From Smittium culicis (taxonomy: Eukaryota > Kickxellomycota > Harpellomycetes > Harpellales > Legeriomycetaceae), in the NCBI GenBank assembly GCA_001970855.1, contig LSSN01003801.1, forward strand, positions 1 through 13,568: a DNA stretch of 13,568 nt, read 5' to 3'. Position numbers and translations under genes: made by a program. Under the pieces are notes generated by a model. It saw only the letters and a list, made by a program, of their open reading frames with translations. It ran no database searches and was not told where the DNA came from. The stretch's first letter is position 1. Each line of letters starts with the position of its first letter. Positions 1-9,000 of the stretch are shown piece by piece.

Positions 1-126
1 TTTTTATTTTTATTTTTATTTTTATTTTTATTTTTATTTTTATTTTTATTTTTATTTTTATTTTTATTTTTATTTTTATTTTTATTTTTATTTTTATTTT
101 TATTTTTATTTTTATTTTTATTTTTA

Positions 127-155
<29 letters not shown>
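1..155. repeat. (TTTTTA)n microsatellite
   Basis: Twenty-five uninterrupted copies of the hexamer TTTTTA fill bases 1-150, followed by a shortened TTTTA at 151-155. The array runs off the left window edge, so its true length is unknown. It contains no G and is not a known telomere repeat; slippage expansion is the simplest origin. It ends next to the transposase fossil that follows, where the upstream part of that gene would be expected, so it may have expanded inside or replaced the element. Confidence 0.97.
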
Positions 156-157
<2 letters not shown>

Positions 158-229
158 CTGAACTTTTGATAATTTATTAATAAAGATGATAAACTTAATA
201 TGAATCCGTTAAATGAAGAATTATAATAA

Positions 230-672
230 ATTCATGTTATTTTTATAGATAATGCTCCAAGTCACTTTTGAGAAAAAAACTGATGAATATCAATTCGAAA
301 TCATTTATATATGCAAAAAATTATAAAATTCGATTATAATCAATCGAGATTAGTTAAATTAAAGAAAATTTTATTAAATTTGAATTTCACTTTGATTTAG
401 AATTTTTTTTATTTAAGACTATACACTTAATTATATCGACTAAAATTTTTGGTATAAGAAAATTAGCAGTAAACAAATTTATTTTAAAGCACATAATAAA
501 AGCTTTCACTAAGGGTGTTTTTGATACGCATAAAATTTTTATTTTTTTATTGTTTATTTTGAGAATAAAATTAATATATTATAAATATATAGAGGATTTA
601 AAATTCTATCATTGTGATAATACCTGTTCTTGCACGTTACAAGCGAATTTTAGTAAATTATCCATATCATAG
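230..672 (+). pseudogene. pogo/Tigger-type DDE transposase fossil, C-terminal half
   Basis: This is the decayed C-terminal half of a cut-and-paste transposase of the pogo/Tigger (DDE_1, Tc1/mariner superfamily) type. At 233-268 the frame reads H-V-I-F-I-D-N-A-P-S-H-F, the family's DNA-P-S-H block carrying the second catalytic Asp (248-250). A TGA follows at 269. A second stretch, 358-669, is open for 104 codons, unusual in such AT-rich DNA. In it, T-K-I-F-G-I-R-K and K-H-I-I-K-A-F match the family's D-A-G-I-I-R-S-F-K...K-H-I region, and I-E-D-L-K-F-Y-H-C-D sits where the conserved I-x-N-C-W-R-H block belongs. The two stretches differ in frame, so there is at least one frameshift plus stops. 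The N-terminal CENP-B-like DNA-binding domain and first catalytic Asp are absent; the microsatellite lies there instead. An acidic E-E-E-D run just downstream (about 682-694) may be the eroded tail. What is seen is the motifs; the family call is from recall of its consensus. Confidence 0.6.
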
Positions 673-2750
673 TTGTAAAATTGGAGGAGGAGGATATAAA
701 AAATGTTAATTTTTTTTCATTCTGAAGCTACATAATTTCAGGATTCAATATATCGTGATTTATAAGTTGGATACAAAAGAAAATATTTTAAGTATAATTA
801 TAGAATTTTATTGATGATTTAGCGCATTTAAAATAAGATATTGTTACAACGATTAGGAGATTAATTACGCTTGTATAAATTCTGAAAAGATTTAAACATT
901 ACCAAACTATAATAATAATTAGAATTCTTCTATAAGATAATTTCCTTTTGTCTAAAGAAAATACCGAGATAAAAATATGATAGCTCAAGCACATTAATTA
1001 ATGTGATAAATAATGCGAAGCTATTCAAGACTGAACATAATAGGATGAATTTCACCACAGTGCTTTAAATCTAATATCTCATAAACTATCCAACACATTA
1101 TTGATTAAGAGCTTTAAATCTACTAAATATCTCTAGTATATTATTTTTTTGAATATTTGAAAATTCGACAGTAATTATCATTATTTATTACTGTTAATAT
1201 CACTTTTCACATTTAATAACCCCATTTTTCATTGTTCTTTTCTGAGAATAATATTTGTCTCTCGTTTTTTTTGTTGCTTATTCTAATGATTATTTTATAA
1301 TAGTGTATATTTTCGCATCCACTGTTACTTCAATACCAACTATATCAATACAATATCAAGATATTATTAAGAAAATAGCTTATAGCTTGGTTTCAATGCT
1401 CAATTCTCTATAATTCTTATTTATCTAGATATTCTCTAATGAAAATATGTAATTAATTTATTATAATATTAGAACATATGATATTTATATACTATCTAAT
1501 ATATAATATAATAGAATATTGATAAAATAGAAATATAAAACTAACATAATTTTCTTTGGTCCCTGATCAAATAGGTAGTATTTTGAAAATATTATAATAA
1601 ATTGAAAATATAAACCTAAAAGAGCAATAATTGAAGCTTCCAAAATACTTATTTAAAAATTTTAAAAGCGATCATAATTGTCATAATCAACATTTATTAT
1701 AGAGCAATTATTGATTATTATGTCACAATGACATTGTTACCCATTACACTTATCTTTTATATATTAATATATATCCCTTGAAAATCCAGCCTTGAAAATA
1801 ATTCAAATATTTAAATCTTTATTAATAAGTTAAAAATATGAATATTATTTAAATTCATAATGATTTGCAAAGTTTCATTGAATAGAAAGTAATAAATTTA
1901 TTATTCAATTATCTAGGATTTAAATATGTTAGAAAGTCAGATTTAGTAATCCAGGAATTAAATTGATAAATAATTCGATATATATTTAAAAAAATAATAT
2001 TGAAAAATGTATCAAATATTGAATACATGTAATATTTGTAATCTTTAAAATCAAATTATAAAAATAAAGGCTCTAATACAAAATATGATCAAAATTTTTT
2101 ATAAACGTGAGAGAATGGCCTAAGAATCTCAGATATTTTAAAACTCATAATCCTAAAAAAAAAAAAAAACTACTTACAAAATATAGCATCGATTATCGGT
2201 ACAAGAAGCAAATCTTAAAACCAAAAATTGATGAGGAAAATTTGTTTTTTGATGAATTGAAGTTGCTTTTTTATTTTCTAAATAATATTTTTTGACCAGA
2301 ATTATTTTTATTTGGCTTTTATTTTTACCAGTCTTCCAAGTTTTAACCAATTAAAATCAGAAAATGAAAAATGGTGCATAAACAAAAATAATGGAATTTT
2401 ATTTAGAGTAAATGTTAAATTGATTGTTCATCCCTAATTTCAAAATTTTGTTTTTTGATTTTGCAGCTAATAGAAAGGCTAGAAATAAAATTATTTTCAT
2501 CAAATTAGATTCATTAATTAAGCCGACTTTATCAATCGATTTTTGCTAGCTAAAAAATGATGATACACATATTGAAAAATTATCCGAGGCTAAAGAACTA
2601 TAAGCATCTATATTATAAGTATAAATATATATTTAATATTTGCTAAAAAAATGACTCCCATTAATTCCCCCTATTCTTATCAGCTTTTATTTGCATTATT
2701 AAATATAACTGTTTGAAATAACACTGAAATTGAATTTTTTTATCCTCAAA
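673..2750. other. AT-rich gene desert
   Basis: I see no coding region, RNA gene or ordered repeat here. All frames are closed at short intervals, with one exception: a 62-codon GTG-initiated frame at 2107-2295. It is interrupted in character by an A-run giving five lysines in a row, and it has no recognisable domain. An 8-bp inverted repeat (ACAGTAAT / ATTACTGT, near 1169-1195) is weak and of a size expected by chance. The stretch is probably unrecognisably old transposon and intergenic DNA. Confidence 0.6.
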
Positions 2751-2752
2751 TA

Positions 2753-2866
2753 GCTCTAGAGAACATGATGAAGTTTATACATTGTAGTTATAAAACATGT
2801 TAATTATTATTGATTCTAATGGATGCAGAAAAAATATTTTATAATAATGAGTTAAAGAATAGCTGA
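2753..2866 (+). pseudogene. possible LINE reverse transcriptase fragment (motif A region)
   Basis: One frame reads L-L-L-I-L-M-D-A-E-K-I-F-Y-N-N-E-L-K (2804-2857), ending at TGA 2864. This resembles the reverse-transcriptase block L-x-L-D-A-E-K-A-F-D-x-V of non-LTR retrotransposons, in which the first Asp binds the catalytic metal; here it would be codon 2822-2824. The second Asp of the consensus is Tyr (TAT). Upstream in the same frame, after one TAA (2801), the residues E-N-M-M-K-F-I-H are compatible with the preceding D-N-x-x-x-x-x-E-x-I region. I could not find the later RT motifs (F-A-D-D) downstream, so the call rests on one block and could be coincidence. Confidence 0.33.
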
Positions 2867-3723
2867 TTTCAGTTGTAACCAGATATTATCTACGAGAAAG
2901 CACAAAAAAATAACCGATTTCAAAATTTATAGCTAGATATTGGCATGTCTCGAGATTAAATACACATTACATATCATATGAATAAAAAAATTTAGCTATT
3001 TTTTAGATATAGTCTATTTCATTAAATAAACTGAAATGGTTTAAACTTTTAAAAAAATTCATGTACACTCGCTAAACTTATAAATCTGTACTCAACTACG
3101 CACACTTCTATGGGGCTTGAGGGGTCATTGAACTATTTAACAATTAATTAGGTTTGGCTTTCAGCACAAGAATAAATAATAAATAAATCATTTTTTAAAT
3201 TTATATTTTACCGGAAGTTGATAAAGTACATTAACAGGTATGTTGTTATATGTCGAGAAATAAATATATACTAGAAATAATAATAACTAGACATTTTATG
3301 AGCTTATCTATATTAATGAAAGATATGTGCTGATTTATTTCGAACGAAATAAAATCATAAAGTGTAAAAGCTGAATGCGAAATTTAGCTATAATTCTTTG
3401 ACTTTAAATAAAAAATAGTTACATCTAATAGAAATATTTTCATAAAAATTATCGATAAAAGAGCTTTGGTAAATTTATCAATTTGAAATAAACACGGAAA
3501 GAATAATATGGCTTATGATACTAAAATCCAACCATCTAACTCTATTATCTGAAATAAAAAAAAAATTTTTGAATATCATATCAGTTTTTCAAATTTAAAT
3601 TCATTAAATATTAACTATTTGGAATGTTAAATATATTTGAAATAATAATATGTTGTAAATTTTATAATATCATAATTATAAAGCTATTTTAATATTCTCA
3701 TTGCGGCTTCCATAGCTAAGTGA

Positions 3724-3767
3724 AATTATTTAAATTCACCTACAGGTGAATTTCCGATTAAATAATT
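3724..3767. repeat. imperfect long hairpin (inverted repeat)
   Basis: The inner arms AAATTCACCT (3732-3741) and AGGTGAATTT (3744-3753) are perfectly complementary around a 2-base loop. The pairing resumes further out: AATTATTTA (3724-3732) pairs with TAAATAATT (3759-3767), with a five-base bulge CCGAT on the right arm. The total is about 18 paired positions. No gene lies next to it. It could be a relic of a small foldback element or a recombination-prone palindrome; nothing shows a regulatory role. Confidence 0.7.
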
Positions 3768-4750
3768 AAAAAATTTACCCAGTTAACTTTATTTTTTAAA
3801 ATTTCAACCAAAAAAAAGTTTATTAGCTTTAAATATGAAAATATATCTATATTTTTATTTTTTAGAATAAAATATAACGAAACTCTAACAACGTATTTCA
3901 ACGGTAGAAAGACCTTCACATATAAATAAATCGTTTTAAAGAAAAGAATAAATAATCAAAATATCTAAAAATAGGAATATCATGAGTCATATAATTCCCA
4001 ATTATAGATATGAGAATAGGTAAAATAATGTAATAAAAATCCGAATAAAACTAATCAATTCTTATCCAGTGTTCAAATAATCGACATTTTTTTGTGTATG
4101 ATAACAGAATAATGATTTTCTATTTTTTATATCTTTTATAACACATGAATGTTTTATTAATTCAACTACTTTATGCAGATATATCACCCATTAGATTTCA
4201 AGTTTTATATAATACAATTATATGTGTAATAGACGAGATTAACAATAAATGCAATAAGCAAAAATAATTGATAATAAAAATACAGCTTCATAATTCATTG
4301 GTCATTTAGTATGTAATCATTGAAAACCGAGAATATACCATAACAGCTAGGTTGTAAAACTAGCTTATATTGATAAATTAGTCGTAATAATAAAATATGT
4401 CTGTATTTCTAAGCACTAATAAAATCGTTTCGTATATAAAAGGAAAATATTTTATACAAAAGTGTAACATTAAAATTTTAGAATCGAAATTTAATTGTAA
4501 CTAAATTAAAACAGTATGAATAACAATAAAAAAATAGAAAATTAGCAATATGGATTATTATACACTAAAATTGTAGACCAATATTTAAAAAATGACGTTG
4601 TATCTAAATAAAATCTCTTTTTTATATTAAACATATAGTAATTATCGCTATTAGTCCTCGATATATAATTAATATATAAGAATAAATTGAATTTATACTT
4701 ATAAACTTTTATAAAATAAAAGATACTTTATACAGAGACTGCTCTAAAGA

Positions 4751-4785
<35 letters not shown>

Positions 4786-5228
4786 ACTATATTAAGTTGT
4801 TTCTATTAGGGTTATATGCAAATATTAGTGAAATAATTTACATTTAAAATACAAGGTAATTAATTATTAATACTACAAAGATTTTTCATACTTTATATCA
4901 ATTTATTTTTATAATTTTCAAGGTGAAATTTAATGTAAAATAATATTAACAAACTTTTAGCCTTTAAAATAAACTAATATTGATTGAAGAAATATACCAA
5001 GTTAATCATAGCTAAACGAGTTCCACGATATAATCTAAATTGGTATTAAAAATTATGATACATTTCTTTATATTAAATTAAAAGGTTCTGCATCAAAATT
5101 TGGAAAGAATAGAAAATCAAATATGTTATCTGAAAGAACTAGCATTACTAGCATCATTATAGATATTGAGGTTTAGAAGGTAAAAAAAATAAGATTAAAA
5201 TATATTAAATCGTTATATTCATTAAAAA
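3768..5228. other. AT-rich gene desert
   Basis: No reading frame, RNA gene or recognisable element was found on either strand, apart from the A28 tract annotated separately. The sequence is dominated by A and T with short homopolymer runs and closed frames. Confidence 0.55.
4757..4784 (+). repeat. A28 homopolymer tract
   Basis: Twenty-eight consecutive A bases are preceded by CTTTTT and followed by CACTATATT. It is the longest mononucleotide run in the window. It could be the poly(A) tail of a retroposed sequence inserted in plus orientation, since AATAAA-like motifs lie within about 80 bases upstream, but such motifs are common by chance here and I see no coding remnant or target-site duplication. 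Simple slippage is equally likely. Confidence 0.9.
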
Positions 5229-5240
5229 TAAAGAGCTTTT

Positions 5241-5248
5241 CGGCGGAG
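5241..5248 (+). repeat. Tc1 left terminal inverted repeat core
   Basis: CGGCGGAG is the inverted partner of CTCCGCCG at 6532-6539. Outside it, AAGAGCT (5231-5237) pairs with AGCTCTA (6547-6553) apart from the outermost base, with a four-base length difference between the two blocks. The left arm is otherwise AT-rich, as if its G and C bases had been lost by transitions. Confidence 0.55.
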
Positions 5249-5559
5249 TGATTCTTTTTAATAAAAAGAAAGTAACTATCTGGGAATAGGTTCGTTACTT
5301 TAGTTATAGAAGAATAGACAAAAATTATTTACACCTTTAAAATCTAAATTTAAATTTCGAACTTCTTAAGTATTTTTTTATGGAATATTTTCCAAAGAAA
5401 AAGTCTTTTCTATTGAAGCTAAAGTAAACATATGAATTGGTTTTATCTTATTTTAGCCGCAACAATTATTAAAATAAAAAAGTATGATTTCTAAAGCTAA
5501 TAGTTCAATAAAACTTATATCAAATCATAAATTTTCCAAGATAAAAAAAGTTCTGCTGT

Positions 5560-6444
5560 CACAAAGAGACGCTAGTAAAAGATATACGCAAAGTTATATC
5601 GCTTTGGTATAATCGATAAACGATTTATTTAATTTAGGTATTTTTAGCGCCGAAATAAGTAGTTGAATGCATAATTAATCAAGCTTCAGTTGGATTTATT
5701 TTATATTTTAAAACTGGATAGCCAAGTTTAAAAACAATAATTTGTGGATGATAATGCATGAATTAGTGAAAATTAATTTTATGTATCATAATAAATTAAT
5801 AGAAAAAATAAAAAACGATAATAAAAAAATGTGTATGGGAGATTATATCAAGAAGCGGTACTTTTCTTATTAAATTTTTAATACTTGGCAACATTAGTTT
5901 TGTTTTTAAATCTTGCAAAAAAATTGCATCGAACGATTTATCTGATACAGCCAATGTCCTTAAATGATATATAAAGATAAATAATAAAGAAAAAAAATAG
6001 TATATCCTTAAGAATATCCCAAGTACGGATTATTATTAGGAGATACGAAACTTATTTTCTTTTAAAATTCCTTTTGTTAATTTGAGTCAGATAAAATTTT
6101 TGGTTACAAATGATTATTAATTCGAAGATATATTGTAATAGGATTGAAAAATAAAACTAATAATGACCATGAAAAATTTAATGGAATAATTCCATACCTG
6201 CAAATAATCTCCCATATATAATAAACTTATATTTATACAAGCTTTGAAAGAATAGCTTTACCTTGATATTGTAAATACCATTTATGAAAAATTAGATAAA
6301 TATTACTACTATTGGATGCAAAAGGAATTGATTTTCTTATTAATGTATTCCAATCTGCTTAATAATATAAAAAACCTCATTTATCAGTTGATTCCATGGA
6401 ATTTAAAGCATACACTATTTTTTTTTTCTCAGAGAGTTTATTAA
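5560..6444 (+). pseudogene. Tc1/mariner DD34E transposase pseudogene
   Basis: This is the remnant of a cut-and-paste transposase. The N-terminal part (5560-5738) reads H-K-E-T-L-V-K-D-I-R-K-V-I-S and, after stops at 5617, 5635 and 5656, P-K-*-V-V-E-C-I-I-N and G-F-I-L-Y-F-K-T-G-*-P. These match the helix-turn-helix and G-R-P linker of Tc1 transposases in order and spacing. The C-terminal part (6256-6441) is open for 62 codons in the same frame. Asp 6265-6267 is followed by E-K-L-D-K, and then Y-S-N-L-L-N-N-I-K-N-L-I-Y-Q-L (from 6346) aligns with Y-S-P-D-L-N-P-I-E-N-L-W-Y-Q-L. Exactly 34 residues separate that Asp from the position of the catalytic Glu, the DD34E signature, but the Glu is Lys (AAA, 6370-6372). 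From the first to the second part is 235 codons, close to the position of the second catalytic Asp in Sleeping Beauty (D244). The first catalytic Asp was not located with confidence. Many stops make it inactive. Confidence 0.6.
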
Positions 6445-6531
6445 ACATAATTAAAAAGTACAATAAAAACTATCAAAAAATATTTAAGAAATAGAAAAGA
6501 TATTATAAAAGCAATTTTTCAACCGACCCCC

Positions 6532-6555
6532 CTCCGCCGCTCTAGCAGCTCTATA
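6532..6555 (-). repeat. Tc1 right terminal inverted repeat
   Basis: CTCCGCCG (6532-6539) and AGCTCTATA (6547-6555) are the inverted counterparts of the left end. With the preceding run of C bases (6527-6532) this is the most GC-rich spot in the left two thirds of the window. The repeat array begins within about 30 bases of its outer edge. Confidence 0.55.
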
Positions 6556-6579
6556 CCCACTGGGCATTGGTTCAAGGGT

Positions 6580-9000
6580 ATTATTAGATATAAACCATAT
6601 TAATTCTTTTCAGCTTGTCGGCTGCAGCGATATCTAGGGTAGCACTATGTGATCAGCACAGCCAATTCAGTTAAGACGAATTAAATTATATGTATTTATA
6701 ATTTATTATAATTTTCTTACAATTTATTTAAATCAACTATTTAGACTATCGTGGTTTATCAATGCATTTAATGACCGTTGGTGATCTAGGTAAGGATCGA
6801 ATAGAGTCTGAAGATGCAGACAGTACGTTCAAATTTTAAATATATATCAAAGCTATTACATGTTAACTTTTTACAACATTTAAATAAATAGTTGCCACAA
6901 TATTTCTGCCAAGTATGTCGATTTCAGAATTGAGCAGGGTGACAGAATATAATCAGAAATATCGATTCTACGAAGCTGAATTTAAAAATTGACTTTTTTC
7001 GTACTATCATATATTACTAACAATTTGGTTCAATCAAATATATAGACTATCTGGACCCAGAAATGAAATTAACGATCAATGGTAATAATAGTAGTGAGAG
7101 AATGGAGTTAGTTTATGATATCATTACGATCATAAAATCAAAAATTAACAATATATTCACACGTAATATCAGCTTAAAAACAATTTATTTATATTCACTA
7201 TTATACTTTTTCCTTATGCGTCGATTTCAGCGAAGACGGAACAGCTGCAAAATGCCTTATTACCGTCTCCACTAAGCTTTAAAAATAATAATAATTTAAA
7301 TTTCATATATTCATTGCGATTTTACTGCAAAATATTTTCATTTATAGAATCACGATACATATCAGCGCCTGACAAAATCGATGCAACTCGCCGTCTACCG
7401 AACATGCAGTGGCCACCGATGAGTAAGTAAGTTCTATTACCCTATATTACATTTCGTCGCATTTGTTAACTATAAAATTTACACCTAATAGATATGTGAC
7501 CATTCAGCTGCTGATCAGTCTATCGACTGCAGAGATTTGTTGTGCAGCAGTTGAACATGCTGTTTCTGTTTCATCTAAGCCATTTCAATTTCATAATTTA
7601 ATTATAATATCTTCCATTCCGGTTTCGCTTATATTCATTGTTAATTATAGATGTAAGTTATATATCAGTTCCAGAGACGATTTATTCATTTTTGAGTCAT
7701 CTTATTTTGCCATGGTCTCTGATTCATTCTGTTTGTTATTATTCGTTTAATATTTTTCATATCATATGCTACTATTCCATACTTATACTATAGATAAGCG
7801 ACTATTTTCTGCTTATCAGTCAATCGAATACAGCTATGAGCGTATCTGCATCTAAGCTTTTATTCCAATAAATCTAATCGAATCTCTTTTTTTTTAGTAT
7901 TTTTTGTGTTTTCATAGACTCTTTTAGCCAGTACCGTTTATTGATATACGATTTATAACTAATACATCCACAATCGTATAATTATATTAGCCCCAATCGA
8001 TTTGTGTCCGCTGTCGTTACTTTCAATGTCATTTACATTAATTTATTTATTTATATTACAATAAATATTACTTTCTTTACATAAATAAATGTATGGATAG
8101 CGTGAAGATGCTCAAATTAGTTGTCTGCAGCGACGTGCTAAGAAGCAGCTGATTATATTATTCCATATATAGAAGAGAAATTTCAGCTTATAAAAAAATT
8201 ATAATTACTCGATGATAGTTTTTATTTTTTATTTTTCATTTTAGATATTTTTTTTTATATGATATTCAGATACTACTGATTCAATTACGTGACATCTGAA
8301 TGAGTCACAAATGTTAATGCGGACTGTATAATTATATACAACATTATAAATTCCAATATTTTAATCTATCTGCTATATGCGTACCATTTTTAATTATACC
8401 GTTTCTGACTCTGTTTGTGCTGTCAAAATCAGTAATGAGTGAGTGAATATGCAGAGACTAATATATCAAAATCAAATAATAGTTTGTTTTTTTTACTAAT
8501 TTTCATATACCTTTTTGCGATTTACTACCTATTGTATGTCATATTAGATATCAATTTACAATGACTCTGGCAGCGACTGATGAATTGCAAGAATTCTGAG
8601 CGAATCGAGTCTGTAGTTATAATTAGGAAGTTCGTTTAATTTTTTATTATCAACTTCATTACAATTTCTAACTTCTTATTAGCGTGATTATAGTTATCCG
8701 CCTATATTGATGTTGCTTAGATTGTCGAATTCATAGATGACAAGGGCTTCACCAGCGATTAGCTCTCAGAATCAATATTATTTTTAAACTTTTTTACTCT
8801 TTTTATTCTAAAATAATATTTTGATAAATTTATTTTTTAATAGAATTTTTAAATATAAAATTTTTGCTATACCAGCCACAAAAGATGTATAAAGATACTA
8901 ATCAATGAACTGAATATGCCGATGCATAAATTTATAACTTAAATTACTATTATTATAATAATATATTCTATTTATTGTCAACTATCATTATATATATTCG
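6580..9000. repeat. decayed tandem array, about 150-bp period, about 16 units
   Basis: GC-richer blocks of about 60-90 bp alternate with AT-rich spacers at a regular distance. A TAGAT(A)-like box occurs at 6585, 6742, 6889, 7043, 7345, 7489, 7648, 7791, 7942, 8242, 8545, 8691 and 8841, with steps of 143-159 or about 300 where one unit has lost the box. Roughly 30-38 bases after the box lies a TCGACTGCAGCGA-like core: 6618 (TCGGCTGCAGCGA), 6918 and 7221 (both TCGATTTCAG), 7524 (TCGACTGCAG), 7825 (TCGAATACAG), 8125 (CTGCAGCGA). A CTAAGC block follows in several units (7271, 7575, 7852). The units at 7489 and 7791 align over about 49 bases with few differences, and TA[TT/TA]TAGACTATC recurs exactly 300 bp apart (6738 and 7038). 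Units differ by small indels. It looks like an old satellite-type array; the function is unknown. Short open frames inside it look incidental. Confidence 0.65.

Larger units (their letters stand above)
5231..6555 (+). mobile_element. decayed Tc1/mariner (DD34E) DNA transposon
   Basis: A transposase fossil (5560-6444) is bracketed by remnant terminal inverted repeats. The left end reads AAGAGCT (5231-5237), TTT, then CGGCGGAG (5241-5248). The right end, read on the minus strand, gives TATAGAGCT (6555-6547), seven bases, then CGGCGGAG (6539-6532). A shared GC-rich 8-mer in inverted orientation is notable in such AT-rich sequence. A TA dinucleotide lies at both proposed edges (5229-5230 and 6554-6555), matching the TA target of this superfamily, but TA is so frequent here that this is weak. 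The total length of about 1.3 kb is usual for Tc1 elements. The right repeat has kept far more G and C than the left. The outer boundary is provisional: the right side may extend to CCCACTG at 6556-6562. Confidence 0.6.

Noticed and set aside
1..155. Telomere repeat
   Set aside because: TTTTTA has no G residues and does not match known telomeric repeat types; a plain microsatellite is the better call.
2107..2295. 62-codon open frame with a GTG start
   Set aside because: It contains an A-run coding for consecutive lysines, has low complexity and no recognisable domain, and lies in AT-rich desert; not supported as a gene.
5834..6216. Perfect 13-bp inverted repeat TATGGGAGATTAT / ATAATCTCCCATA as ends of a small transposon
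   Set aside because: Both arms lie inside the Tc1 transposase fossil whose frame runs through them, and a 13-bp match somewhere in the window is expected by chance at this composition.
6560..6585. tRNA B-box-like GGTTCAAGG
   Set aside because: No cloverleaf arms, A box or acceptor stem can be drawn around it.
7063..7750. Two open frames of 70 and 95 codons (7063-7275 and 7463-7750)
   Set aside because: They lie across the boundaries of the 150-bp units and their AT spacers, use non-conserved parts of the units and have no domain; best seen as chance openings in the array.
6580..9000. CRISPR-like repeat-spacer array
   Set aside because: The repeated blocks are degenerate, longer than CRISPR repeats and set in eukaryotic transposon-filled DNA, with no cas genes.
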